Source of the DNA: Chryseobacterium luquanense
GTDB lineage: Bacteria > Bacteroidota > Bacteroidia > Flavobacteriales > Weeksellaceae
DNA: 64,000 nucleotides
Assembly: GCF_026460945.1 (NCBI RefSeq)
Contig: NZ_JAOVZV010000021.1
Coordinates: forward strand, 1 to 64,000
Reading direction: 5' to 3'
Part shown: piece by piece, positions 50,622 through 60,185 of the stretch
How positions within the stretch are numbered: the stretch's first letter is position 1
How the letters are laid out: the number at the start of each line of letters is the position of its first letter
Translations under genes and position numbers: made by a program
Notes under the pieces: generated by a model
Told to the model about the DNA's origin: nothing
The model's database searches: none
Seen by the model: only the letters and a program-made list of their open reading frames with translations

Positions 50622-51950
50622 TTAATTAAAATCAATTCGGTATTTAAGGACAAACTGCCATTGTCTGTCAGAAACAACGCCTTTGTTTAAAGCATCTCCA
50701 GTGAAAATTGGTCTGTTTTGAGCATCGAAGGTCAATCGTGAAGACATTCCGTTCATCAATAATGAAATTCCTGCATCATAAACGATTGCATTGTCCTGAA
50801 GGCCTTTCAAGTTTGATAATTGCATCCCAACCGCTGGCTGAAGTTGCAGGTTCTTTTTATCTTTATTAATGTAGGGAAGTGTGCCGCCAACTTGTACGTA
50901 ATAGGTATTTCCAGTTCCGATCACAGGCATTGCATTTCCGGCACCGTTGAGACTTGCCTGAGTAGCATTCACCGAAGTTGCAGGATTATTGGTTCCAACG
51001 TAGCGAACATAGTTTGGTCCATAATCATTGTACATCGCCATTCCATAAGCACTGATGGAAGTTCCTTTGTCTTTGTTAATCGGCGCATCATAAAACAAAT
51101 CGACCGCGTAATTCTGCATATCATCACTCTGAACATTGTTATCAAAGTCCTTGTGCCAAGTTGCATTATGAATGTAATCGAAACCTGCTCCCAAACTTAA
51201 GACATTCTTTTTACCACCGTAAGTTCCGGAATTGAAAGGTGTTGTGATGTTTTCTTTATCCAAAAAAGCATATCGGAAATAACCTGAGAAATCTTTACCT
51301 GGCGAGTTTTTACTGAATGTAGCAACATTCACTTTTGGTTCTGCGGTCGCCATTGTGTAAGGATCCGCGACCACCAATCGGTAATCGAATCTTCCCAATT
51401 GACCTTTCGCATAAACACTCAATTCTCTTACGGTGTAATCTGTTGCCCCAGCGTTTGAAGTGGCGTAAGCAGGCAAATCGTATAGCAAAGTATTCAAAGG
51501 TCCTGTCGTGAATCTTGAAAGTCCTCTCCAAGTGGAACGCCCGGCGCCGACCGCAATTTTATCATTAAAAGCATATTCCGCATAAGCATCCAGAAGGTCG
51601 ATGTAATTGCTGGCTTTCGCATTCATATTCACGTTGGTGGTTCCGGCCTGTAAAACGAACATTAGTTTTTCTGTTGGTTTGTAGGTCATTTTCACTCTTA
51701 CTCTTCTAAGTGACAGATCGGAAACGTCAGATTTTGCCTGATCGTTGATGAGACTTCCTGGATTCAGTTGGGTGTATCTCGCCCATAATTCCGCATAGCC
51801 ACTGAAGGAAACATAGCGCGTATGTTCGTCATTCAGATAATGGGTGAGTCCTGGATTATTAAAGTCATTTTTTTTCTGAGCCTCCATTTTAGCTGACATT
51901 CCCAATATGGTAAGTAGGGCCAGCCCGGCTTTGATAGATTTTTTGTTCAT
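50622..51950 (-). CDS. Outer-membrane porin (phosphate-selective porin O/P-like)
   Basis: A 442-residue protein with a signal peptide (ends KMEAQ) and a repeating amphipathic strand pattern typical of a 16-18-strand beta-barrel: VSFSGYAELWARYTQL, LRRVRVKMTYKPTEKLMFVLQ, AVGAGRSTWRGLSRF. It finishes with the outer-membrane insertion signature QWQFVLKYRIDF (terminal aromatic Phe-Asn). It leads a three-gene set with the Dabb and cupin proteins and is divergent from a two-component system 206 bases away, a likely regulator. Confidence 0.82.
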   Translation of the reverse strand: MNKKSIKAGLALLTILGMSAKMEAQKKNDFNNPGLTHYLNDEHTRYVSFSGYAELWARYTQLNPGSLINDQAKSDVSDLSLRRVRVKMTYKPTEKLMFVLQAGTTNVNMNAKASNYIDLLDAYAEYAFNDKIAVGAGRSTWRGLSRFTTGPLNTLLYDLPAYATSNAGATDYTVRELSVYAKGQLGRFDYRLVVADPYTMATAEPKVNVATFSKNSPGKDFSGYFRYAFLDKENITTPFNSGTYGGKKNVLSLGAGFDYIHNATWHKDFDNNVQSDDMQNYAVDLFYDAPINKDKGTSISAYGMAMYNDYGPNYVRYVGTNNPATSVNATQASLNGAGNAMPVIGTGNTYYVQVGGTLPYINKDKKNLQLQPAVGMQLSNLKGLQDNAIVYDAGISLLMNGMSSRLTFDAQNRPIFTGDALNKGVVSDRQWQFVLKYRIDFN

Positions 51951-52071
51951 AATATTAATTGTCCTCTTCTTGCTGATTTCAACGGGACAAAATTACTTTT
52001 GGAAATCTCGGATCGTTGTTAGAAAACCATTAGAAAATCTTTAGAAATTCATTAAGAATAAAAATATGAGA

Positions 52072-52080
52072 TACCTTTGC
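52072..52080 (+). promoter_or_regulatory. -7 promoter box of the two-component system
   Basis: TACCTTTGC matches the strong form of the Bacteroidota -7 consensus, 76 bases upstream of the response-regulator ATG. Confidence 0.5.
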
Positions 52081-52156
52081 AGAGAATTTAAATGGATAAT
52101 TAATAACTGTTTATGATTGACAATTATGTAATATTTTATCCGGAAACAATTTTCAT

Positions 52157-52846
52157 ATGAAAGTTTTAATTATTGAAGATAACGCCCGTGTTTCAGCCCT
52201 TTTGAAAAGAGGTTTGGAAAGTCAGGGTTATCAGATCTACATTTCGGAAGATGCTGAAGACGCTTTGGTGATGGTCGATAAAATAATGTTCGAGCTTGTG
52301 ATCACAGACATTATGCTTCCCAAAATGAACGGAATCGAATTGAGTAAATTGATCAAGAAAAAAAATCCGGAACTTCCCATCATTATGTTGACCGCACTCG
52401 GAACGATCGATGAAAAGATCGAAGGTTTTGATGCCGGCGCAGATGATTATATGGTGAAGCCATTTGAGATCAGAGAGCTCTACGCCAGGATCAAGGCAAT
52501 CTTGTTAAGAAAATCTAATTCATCACAGAAAAACGAACTCTCGGACCACATCGAATATCAAGAACTGAAAGTCGATAAAAATACCAACCGCGTTTTCCGA
52601 AATGGGAAAGAAATCAACCTCACGCCAAAAGAGTTTAAGCTGTTGGTTTTTCTAATGAGCAACGCCGAAAGAATCCTGACCCGTGACGAGATTGCAGAGA
52701 ATGTCTGGGGAAATCACTTCGACACAGGTACCAATTACATCGATGTTTATATTGCTTATCTCAGAAAGAAAATCGATAAAGATTTTGATGAAAAACTGAT
52801 TCACACAAAACCTGGAGTAGGTTTTATTTTTACTGATCAATTATGA
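52157..52846 (+). CDS. OmpR-family response regulator
   Basis: A 229-residue response regulator: receiver acidic pair EDN near residue 7, phosphorylation site DIMLPKMNG (Asp near residue 52), conserved Thr in MLTALG and Lys in VKPFEIRELYARI. It ends with a winged-helix DNA-binding domain (NLTPKEFKLLVFLM, NYIDVYIAYLRKKID, TKPGVGFIF). It overlaps the histidine-kinase gene by 4 bases (ATGA). It is divergent from the porin operon, its most likely target. Confidence 0.92.
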   Translation: MKVLIIEDNARVSALLKRGLESQGYQIYISEDAEDALVMVDKIMFELVITDIMLPKMNGIELSKLIKKKNPELPIIMLTALGTIDEKIEGFDAGADDYMVKPFEIRELYARIKAILLRKSNSSQKNELSDHIEYQELKVDKNTNRVFRNGKEINLTPKEFKLLVFLMSNAERILTRDEIAENVWGNHFDTGTNYIDVYIAYLRKKIDKDFDEKLIHTKPGVGFIFTDQL

Positions 52847-54228
52847 AAATTGCCACCAGAACAGCACTCAGCTACGCTTTACTGACTGCCGGAATCCTTT
52901 TCGTTTTTGCTTACGTCTTGTATTTTGTTTCCGAGAAGAATAGGGAAGATGAGTTCAATGACAGATTAGGCTACAAGATCATCTGGCGCTCAGAATTTAT
53001 CTTCGATGCAAAAATCAACAATTCCAAGATCAAAGAACTCCACGAGCGCAATAAAAAGATGCTGAACGAAGCGGACATCAGCGTTTACAACAGCAAAAAA
53101 GAACTGCTTTTTACAGACATACAACCTTCTTCCAAAAATCAACATTATTTGGATGAACTGATTAAATCAAATAAAAATCAAATTACGTGGCACAGGAGAG
53201 AACGCCAGTATATGGCTTTCAAATACCGGTTTGATGACAAAGATTTCTACATCATCGGCAGCGCAATAGATGTGACAGGAATTGCACACATCAGGGAATT
53301 TAAAAAAGATATTATCGTTATCTATATCATTTCGATTCTTATTATTTTCATCATTGGTTTTCTGTTTTCATATTACACTTTGAAACCTTTAAAAGATATT
53401 ATTCTTCAGATCCGCGATATTTCTGAGCATAATCTCAACAAAAGATTGGTGATTCCGAAAGCAAAGGATGAAATCTATGAACTGACGGAAACCTTCAATT
53501 CTACCTTCAACCGTTTAGAAAAATCATTTAATAATCACAAACAGTTTGTCACAACCATTTCCCACGAATTCCGAACGCCACTTTCAACATTGATTGCAGA
53601 ACTCGAACTGGCCAAGGAACTGAATACAACTTTGGACGACTACAAAATTTCTATCGATAATGCTTTGCAGGACGCCAATCACGCGTCGCAGCTGTCATCG
53701 GCACTTTTGGATTTTGCAAGGGCAAGTTATGATGTGTCGCAGATCAGTTTTTCCGATATCCGTCTGGATGAGATCTTGGCAGATGCGAAAGTAGCTTTGC
53801 TTCAAAAAAATCATAATTACAGAATCGGAATCAATTATATGGATGATCTTGCGGATAAAGACGAGAGTAATTATGATTTTCACGGGAATCCATATTTGCT
53901 GCAAATTGCGTTTTTAAATCTAATGGAAAATGCTTGTAAATATTCTCAGGACAAGCTTTGTAAGGTGGAGATCGAAGTTCAGAAAGACAATCTGGAAATC
54001 CGGTTTATCGATCACGGAATCGGTATTTCTAAAGAAGATCAGATAAAGATATTTGATTTGTTTTACCGTGGAAACAACAAAAATTATGACAAAGGAAATG
54101 GTATTGGATTGTCTATTGTCAAAAGAATTATCGAAATTCATAAAGGTATAATAAATGTGCAGTCTGAATTGCAGGTTGGAAGTGTTTTCACCATAAGATT
54201 ACCTTTTAAAATACTGAGTGGCTCTTAA
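52843..54228 (+). CDS. Two-component sensor histidine kinase
   Basis: A 461-residue kinase: membrane segments at residues about 9-28 and 155-180 flank a periplasmic sensor of about 125 residues, then HAMP. The H-box is FVTTISHEFRTPLSTL, N-box NLMENACKYSQD, G1 DHGIGISKED and G2 GNGIGLSIVKRI. All catalytic boxes are intact. It is translationally coupled to the response regulator. The signal is unknown; the neighbouring porin suggests an envelope or nutrient cue. Confidence 0.92.
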   Translation: MKIATRTALSYALLTAGILFVFAYVLYFVSEKNREDEFNDRLGYKIIWRSEFIFDAKINNSKIKELHERNKKMLNEADISVYNSKKELLFTDIQPSSKNQHYLDELIKSNKNQITWHRRERQYMAFKYRFDDKDFYIIGSAIDVTGIAHIREFKKDIIVIYIISILIIFIIGFLFSYYTLKPLKDIILQIRDISEHNLNKRLVIPKAKDEIYELTETFNSTFNRLEKSFNNHKQFVTTISHEFRTPLSTLIAELELAKELNTTLDDYKISIDNALQDANHASQLSSALLDFARASYDVSQISFSDIRLDEILADAKVALLQKNHNYRIGINYMDDLADKDESNYDFHGNPYLLQIAFLNLMENACKYSQDKLCKVEIEVQKDNLEIRFIDHGIGISKEDQIKIFDLFYRGNNKNYDKGNGIGLSIVKRIIEIHKGIINVQSELQVGSVFTIRLPFKILSGS

Positions 54229-54611
54229 TTTTTCACATAATTTATAGTATTTATATTGACTTAAGATAGTCAAATTTTCATTAAAAGTGTTTGTAAAATT
54301 TTCGGTGATTATAAATTATTTTTAGGGTTAAATAACAGCAGATAACTACAAATCTAATTGGCATTAACTATTTAAGAATTTTGCATTATATTTCACTATT
54401 GCTCATCCCCATAATCCTATGCTATTGTTTCAACAAGGAAATGTGAGATTAAAATGTTATAATTATCCTAATATCTAGGATTGAAGACTTACATCTAATT
54501 TCTGGCATCAATTTTTTTTCAATTAGAGGAGGAGTGGTAAGGTGAGTTAATAAATTATAAAGTTTTAAGTATTTTAAGACTGAATTATATAAAATAGTTT
54601 CTATTCAATTC
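54229..54611. other. Gap between convergent kinase genes
   Basis: 383 A+T-rich bases. No gene, clear terminator hairpin or repeat was recognised. Confidence 0.4.
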
Positions 54612-56606
54612 TTACTGATTAAGTTTTTGCCCATCGATTGGTAATACAAATGAGAAGGTAGTACCTTCGTTTTGAAAACTTTTGACCTGTATAGTACCAT
54701 GATGAAGTTCAATAATTTCTTTACACAGATAAAGTCCGATTCCAAATCCTGATATAGTTCTACTATTATTATCCTTAACCCGATAATATCGTTCAAATAT
54801 TCGATGCTGATCTTCGACGGATATGCCTATCCCATAATCGTGAACATTAACCTTTATACTATTATTATCAATAGTTAAATATTCTACGATAATTGACGTA
54901 TTAACTGCCGAGTATTTTACCGCATTGCCAATGAGATTGTGAAGTACCTGCGATATTTTGTCACGGTCTGCAAGTATTGAAATTGATCCGGATGATTTAA
55001 AAATAAAAGTACGGGTATGATTGGTTGAAAGAAGTTCTTGCTCAATTTCTGAGAATAAGGTTTTAAAATCAAAGTTTTCTTTATCCATATGCAATTGTCC
55101 TGAATCAAGTCTTGATACATTTAGGAAACCATTGATCATACTGTTCATATAGTCCACCTGCTTTACAGATTTTTCAAGCATGTTTTGCTGTCGGGAGTTT
55201 TCAGTATTTACTTCCGTCCGTTGTAATAACTGAAGATATGCTTTTAAAGAGGTAAGTGGTGTTTTAAGTTCATGACTTACCATTCCCATAAAATCATCTT
55301 TCCGCTGTTCTTCTTTTTTTTGTTCCGTAATATCTCTAAGGGTACCGTTCAGACTGAGCGGCTGGCCTTGCTGACTGTAAAAAACTCTTCCATTCGCCTG
55401 CAACAATCTTACCTTTTTATCAGTATTGTTTTGAATTCGATACTCTATAAAATATTGACCGTCAGAGGTACTGCTTAAAGAGTGTGCGATAGCATCGATT
55501 ACACGATCCCGATCTTCCTGTAAGATGACCGCTAATGCAAGAGACAGGTCTATGTTTTCTTCAGAGGATAGGCCAAACCAATTCTTAAGCAGAGAATTCC
55601 CGGAAAATAGGTTTGTTGCAGGTTGGTAATAGAACGTAGCTAGTTCCCCTGCATCGATGGCTAAAGCCAACATTTGCTGATCATTCTCATTCTTTCGCCG
55701 GTCTAGTACACGCTGAGTTATTTCCTCTAGAATGACAAGAACGCCTGAAATACTTCCGTCTTCAGATATTATGGGCTGATATATAGAATTCACAATAGCC
55801 TCTCTTAATCCATGTTTATGGAGTAATTTGACTGTAAACTCAGTATTTATTTTTGGCTTTCCGGTATTATAGACTTCTTTAAGCCATCTGTTTACGGGTT
55901 GTCCTTGCAATTCAGGGCGCGCCTTTTCATGCGGACGGCCAATTACTTCTGATTCTGTTCGTCCCCAAATGTTGAGAATAGCTGGATTGGCGATTTCAAT
56001 AATATGCTCAGACCCTTTCAGCATGGCAATTCCAACCGGAGCCTGTTCAATGATGGTGCGGATATATTCTCTGCTGTGTGCAAGTTGCTTCATAGAAATG
56101 TTAAGCTCTTCGTTAGTGGAAGTAAGCTCTTCAAGTGTTGCAGCCATCTCCTCATTGAGTGCGTGCTCCCTCTCTTCTTTCTCTTTTACTTGCTGTGAAA
56201 ATTCTCTGCGTTCTGTTACGTTAAGTGCCGTATTAAGTATGCACCAGGTTTTATCATGATTGTCTTTAATTGCTTTATATTCGTAATCAAAATAATCTAA
56301 AACTTCTTTTCCGTTAATCATCAGTTTCGCAGGTGCTTCAGAAATGGAATATGTTTTACCAGAATGCCAAACTTCCTGCAACAGTTCTAAAAAAGGTTGT
56401 CCTTCCAATTCTGGAATTGCTTCCATTAATGGTTTACCTATTACAGACACATCTTTACCCCAAAGAGCCAGCATGCCCGCATTTGCAAAACGGATGACCA
56501 TATCTTCACCTGAATAGATGGATGTCGGTGCCGGAGATGAAGCTAATGCCTGAAGAATTAGCTCGAGACCAAAACTATTATCGGACAAATTTTCTTGGGT
56601 TATCAT
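54612..56606 (-). CDS. Multi-PAS sensor histidine kinase, cytosolic
   Basis: A 664-residue kinase from ATG 56606 (MITQENLSD); a TATCTTTG -7 box at 56615-56622 rules out the upstream start at 56648. Three PAS-type domains: about 20-130 (AGMLALWGKDVSVIGKPLMEA), 180-300 (IANPAILNIWGRTESEVIGRP) and 310-430, with a coiled coil (QVKEKEEREHALNEEMAATL) between the first two. The kinase core has H-box MVSHELKTPLTSL, N-box NLIGNAVKYS, G1 DYGIGIS and G2 GFGIGLYLCKEI. There are no membrane segments and no adjacent response regulator, so it is an orphan sensor of an intracellular signal. Confidence 0.88.
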   Translation of the reverse strand: MITQENLSDNSFGLELILQALASSPAPTSIYSGEDMVIRFANAGMLALWGKDVSVIGKPLMEAIPELEGQPFLELLQEVWHSGKTYSISEAPAKLMINGKEVLDYFDYEYKAIKDNHDKTWCILNTALNVTERREFSQQVKEKEEREHALNEEMAATLEELTSTNEELNISMKQLAHSREYIRTIIEQAPVGIAMLKGSEHIIEIANPAILNIWGRTESEVIGRPHEKARPELQGQPVNRWLKEVYNTGKPKINTEFTVKLLHKHGLREAIVNSIYQPIISEDGSISGVLVILEEITQRVLDRRKNENDQQMLALAIDAGELATFYYQPATNLFSGNSLLKNWFGLSSEENIDLSLALAVILQEDRDRVIDAIAHSLSSTSDGQYFIEYRIQNNTDKKVRLLQANGRVFYSQQGQPLSLNGTLRDITEQKKEEQRKDDFMGMVSHELKTPLTSLKAYLQLLQRTEVNTENSRQQNMLEKSVKQVDYMNSMINGFLNVSRLDSGQLHMDKENFDFKTLFSEIEQELLSTNHTRTFIFKSSGSISILADRDKISQVLHNLIGNAVKYSAVNTSIIVEYLTIDNNSIKVNVHDYGIGISVEDQHRIFERYYRVKDNNSRTISGFGIGLYLCKEIIELHHGTIQVKSFQNEGTTFSFVLPIDGQKLNQ

Positions 56607-56967
56607 AACTGCAACAAAGATATGCAAAAGTCCATATATTGATACCAATTAGTGGTATTTGAAATATCAGAAAAGTTCATAAATATCAATTCTTTTTTGA
56701 AAAAATATTGCTCTTTCTGGAAAAATCGGTTGATGTTTAATGAAAGAGATTGATTCAAATTATTTTACAGATAATCTTATTTTTAAAATGACCATTTTTA
56801 TTCAATCGAGTCATAGACAATTAAGATATACATATTTTACTTCTACCGGATAAATTAGCTAATTAATGCAATTAGCTATTAGGAGTTCGAATATTATACA
56901 CCAAATAAGTAAAGTGGCTACCTTCATTAGGACATGATTATTATAATTTTTAACTTTAAGAGTATAA
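56607..56967. other. A+T-rich gap upstream of the second egt locus
   Basis: Contains the kinase promoter (TATCTTTG at 56615-56622, minus strand). The remaining 340 bases show no gene or repeat. The second copy of the MDR-egt segment begins just after it. Confidence 0.4.
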
Positions 56968-57054
56968 AAAAAAATTAAATTAGAGGAAATTTCCGAAGTC
57001 CACACTTTTATGGAATCGAATCACGATGGCGGCAAGATAGTTGTAGTTCCCTAA
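56968..57054 (+). pseudogene. C-terminal remnant of an MDR oxidoreductase
   Basis: From 56968 the plus strand reads KKIKLEEISEVHTF then MESNHDGGKIVVVP and TAA. The end of the intact MDR gene at 18935-19900 reads KKIFKLEEIAEAQSF, MESNQSGGKIVVLV. The remnant lies 20 bases before the second egtD, as the intact gene lies 11 bases before the first. About 290 codons are missing. It marks the duplication that created the second egt locus. Confidence 0.85.
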
Positions 57055-57074
57055 AAAATCAAAAAACAATATTT

Positions 57075-58058
57075 ATGAATTCACAGGTTGATACAGAAGC
57101 TCAGATAAAAAACGATTCAAAGGAAACTTTTCTTTCAGATGTTTTGGATGGTTTAAAAAGCTTTCCTAAACATTTACATTCAAAATATTTTTATGATAAA
57201 GCAGGTGACAGACTTTTCCAGCAGATTATGAATATGCCGGAATACTACCTGACTAACTGCGAACTTGATATCTTTAAAAATAAAACAAAGAAATTAGCGA
57301 ATAGTATTTTAAGCAGTGACACTTCTTTTGACCTGATTGAATTGGGAGCCGGAGATGCCATGAAATCATCTTATCTTTTGAAGCATTTGGTTGAGAAAGG
57401 TGTCAATTTTACCTATATGCCGATTGATATTTCCGGACATATTTTATCTGAACTCAATAAAAAACTCAATAACGAAATTCCTGACCTTGAAATCGTATCT
57501 TTAGAAGGCGAATATTTTGATATGCTTGATAAAGCAACCTCAATTTCCACCAGAAAGAAAGTAGTCCTATTTTTAGGCGGAAACATCGGAAATATGGATT
57601 TCGAAGAATCTTATCATTTCTGCAGAGAACTCAAAAGAAAGCTCAATCATGGCGATATTCTTATCGTCGGTTTCGATTTAAAAAAGAATCCACATACGAT
57701 ATTAAATGCTTATAATGATGCTGCCGGAATCACTTCATCTTTCAATTTAAATCTTTTAGTAAGAATGAATCGCGAACTGGATGCTGATTTTGATGTTTTA
57801 AATTACCAGCATTATCAAACTTACGATCCAATTTCCGGAGCTTGTAAAAGTTATCTGGTAAGTCTCGCAGAGCAAAATGTACACATCGGAAATGAAGTTT
57901 TTCACTTTCAAGAAAACGAACTGATTGATATGGAGATTTCTCAGAAATTTTCTCAGGACGATATCAGCAAACTCGCCAAAGATTCAAAATTTCATATAAT
58001 TGATGAGATTCACGATTCCAAAAACTGGTTTGTAGATTCTATTTGGCAGGTTGTTTAA
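57075..58058 (+). CDS. egtD: L-histidine N-alpha-methyltransferase, copy 2
   Basis: A 327-residue paralogue of the 19912 gene with all marks kept: KYFYDKAGDRLF, ELGAGDAMKS at 89-98, FLGGNIGNM, GACKSYLVSLAEQNVHIG and MEISQKFS with the Glu/Ser histidine-binding pair. Same length, no gaps, most residues identical; differences are scattered, so both copies have been kept functional for some time. It is followed by egtB after 18 bases and then by an ABC transporter, unlike copy 1. Confidence 0.9.
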   Translation: MNSQVDTEAQIKNDSKETFLSDVLDGLKSFPKHLHSKYFYDKAGDRLFQQIMNMPEYYLTNCELDIFKNKTKKLANSILSSDTSFDLIELGAGDAMKSSYLLKHLVEKGVNFTYMPIDISGHILSELNKKLNNEIPDLEIVSLEGEYFDMLDKATSISTRKKVVLFLGGNIGNMDFEESYHFCRELKRKLNHGDILIVGFDLKKNPHTILNAYNDAAGITSSFNLNLLVRMNRELDADFDVLNYQHYQTYDPISGACKSYLVSLAEQNVHIGNEVFHFQENELIDMEISQKFSQDDISKLAKDSKFHIIDEIHDSKNWFVDSIWQVV

Positions 58059-58076
58059 TTTTTTAAATTAATTCAA

Positions 58077-59270
58077 ATGAAAACAAATCCAACTCTTATA
58101 ACTGAAGAAATTATTTATACAAATTGGGCAAAACGCTATTCTGAAATCCGTCAGCATTCAGTCAGCATTTGTGAACCTTTGGAAATCGAGGATTACGTTG
58201 TTCAGCCAATCGTAGATGTAAGTCCGCCGAAATGGCATTTGGGACATACCACGTGGTTTTTTGAAACTTTTATTTTAGAACCAAATTTTCCTGATTATAA
58301 GGTTTTCGATGCTCAATATAATTTCGTTTTCAACAGTTATTATGAAACGATTGGCGCAAGAGTTATCCGTACAGACAGAGGAGATTTGAGTCGTCCATCA
58401 GTTTCTGATATTTACAAATATCGGAAATATGTTGATGAGCAAATGAACAAGTTTCTTCAAAGAGAATTTTTAACAGAAGAAATCGAACCTTTACTTGAAC
58501 TTGGTTTAAATCACGAGCAGCAGCATCAGGAATTATTGATGACTGACATCAAATATATTTTAGGTCATAATCCGCTTTTCCCGGTTTACAAAAAGGAAAT
58601 TAGTGAACAAAATGAAGTAAAAATTCAATCAGAAATGATTCAATTTAATGAAGGTGTTTATGAGATTGGTTTTAAAGGCGAAGGTTTTTGCTTCGATAAC
58701 GAATTGGGAAGACATAAGGTCTATTTAAATGATTTTGAAATATCAAATCAACTCGTGACTAACGGAGAGTATTTTGAATTTATGGAAGCTGAAGGTTATT
58801 CAGATTTTAGATATTGGCACGCAGAAGGTTGGGATTGGGTAAAACAGAATCAGGTAAAATCCCCATTATATTGGCATTTGATTGATGAAAAATGGATGCA
58901 CTACACCTTAAATGGTTTACAGAAAATCAACCTCAATGAACCACTTTGTCACATCAATTTTTTCGAAGCTTCAGCTTTTGCATCCTGGAAACAAATGCGT
59001 TTGCCAACTGAAGCAGAATGGGAAGTTGCATCTAATCATTTCGATTGGGGAAAACGCTGGGAATGGACAAACTCTGCCTATTTGCCATATCCGGGATTTA
59101 AAAAAGAAGCTGGAGCAGTTGGAGAATACAACGGGAAATTTATGGTCAATCAAACCGTTCTCCGAGGCGCTTCAGAAGCAACACCAAAAGGTCACAGCAG
59201 AAATACGTACCGCAATTTTTTTCCAACTCATCTGCAATGGCAATTTACAGGAATTCGATTAGCTAAATAA
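58077..59270 (+). CDS. egtB: Ergothioneine sulfoxide synthase, copy 2
   Basis: A 397-residue paralogue of the 20913 gene. Iron ligands HLGH (53-56) and HEQQHQE are intact, and the C-terminal FGE-like domain ends TYRNFFPTHLQWQFTGIRLAK. Length is identical to copy 1. Only 6 bases separate it from the ABC ATPase gene, so synthesis and transport genes are co-transcribed. Two divergent EgtB copies could differ in thiol donor or oxygen range, but no changed key residue is obvious by eye. Confidence 0.88.
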   Translation: MKTNPTLITEEIIYTNWAKRYSEIRQHSVSICEPLEIEDYVVQPIVDVSPPKWHLGHTTWFFETFILEPNFPDYKVFDAQYNFVFNSYYETIGARVIRTDRGDLSRPSVSDIYKYRKYVDEQMNKFLQREFLTEEIEPLLELGLNHEQQHQELLMTDIKYILGHNPLFPVYKKEISEQNEVKIQSEMIQFNEGVYEIGFKGEGFCFDNELGRHKVYLNDFEISNQLVTNGEYFEFMEAEGYSDFRYWHAEGWDWVKQNQVKSPLYWHLIDEKWMHYTLNGLQKINLNEPLCHINFFEASAFASWKQMRLPTEAEWEVASNHFDWGKRWEWTNSAYLPYPGFKKEAGAVGEYNGKFMVNQTVLRGASEATPKGHSRNTYRNFFPTHLQWQFTGIRLAK

Positions 59271-59276
59271 ATTTCT

Positions 59277-60185
59277 ATGATAAAGGTTGAATCGGTTTCT
59301 AAACATTTTGGTCGAAGACCAGCAGTAGATAATATTTCTTTTAAGGCAAATGAAAAGGAAATTTTGGTTCTGTTGGGAACCAGCGGTTGTGGAAAAACGA
59401 CAACCCTGAAAATGATAAACCGTTTGATAGAAGCCGATTCAGGAAATATTTTGATTGACGGGAAAAATATCCGTGATCAGAAAGTAGAAAATCTAAGGAT
59501 GGGAATTGGTTTCGTGATACAGAATTCAGGATTATTTCCCCATTATACGATTAGAGAAAACATTGCAACTGTTCCAAATCTTTTGAAATGGGACAAAAAG
59601 AAAACAGAAAACCGAACAGTGGAATTGTTGAGCAAACTCAATCTTTCAACAGATATTCTTACCCGTTTTCCTAATCAATTAAGCGGCGGCCAACAGCAAA
59701 GAGTAGGAATTGCAAGAGCTTTAATTGCCAATTCACCGATTCTTTTAATGGATGAACCTTTCGGAGCTTTGGATAATATTACGAAGGCCGATATTCATTC
59801 GGAATTTAAATCTTTGGAAGAATTAAAAAATAAAACGATTATTCTCGTTACGCACGATGTTCAGGAAGCTTTTGAACTCGGTCACAGGATTTGCTTGATG
59901 GATAAAGGAAAAATTATCCAAACTGGAACTCCAAAAGAAATGATTTATCGCCCGAAAAATGATTTTGTGAAAGAATTTTTTCAAGCAAACCGATTATTGT
60001 TGGAATATAAAGTAACATTTTTAAAAGATCTTTTTCCTTTTCTTTCTGATTTTGAAATTGACTTGCCTGAAGATTCTAATATTTGGAATATTTTACAAAA
60101 GTTAAGTTTAGACCAGCAAAATACGGCGCAGTATGAAAAGATAACAAAGGCTTTCAGCGATTACCGAAAATTACAGAGTATATGA
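59277..60185 (+). CDS. ABC transporter ATPase (OpuC/EgtV-like)
   Basis: A 302-residue ATPase of the quaternary-amine (OpuC/ProV) class. Walker A GTSGCGKTT (34-42), Q-loop QNSGLFP, signature LSGGQQQRVGIARAL, Walker B ILLMDEPFGALD and H-loop THD are intact. It lacks the paired CBS domains of osmoregulatory OpuCA/OpuAA; the last 65 residues are an unrelated helical tail. It follows egtB by 6 bases and overlaps the permease gene by 4 bases. Context points to ergothioneine, hercynine or another betaine as substrate, as in the EgtUV system; a generic betaine role is possible. Confidence 0.8.
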   Translation: MIKVESVSKHFGRRPAVDNISFKANEKEILVLLGTSGCGKTTTLKMINRLIEADSGNILIDGKNIRDQKVENLRMGIGFVIQNSGLFPHYTIRENIATVPNLLKWDKKKTENRTVELLSKLNLSTDILTRFPNQLSGGQQQRVGIARALIANSPILLMDEPFGALDNITKADIHSEFKSLEELKNKTIILVTHDVQEAFELGHRICLMDKGKIIQTGTPKEMIYRPKNDFVKEFFQANRLLLEYKVTFLKDLFPFLSDFEIDLPEDSNIWNILQKLSLDQQNTAQYEKITKAFSDYRKLQSI

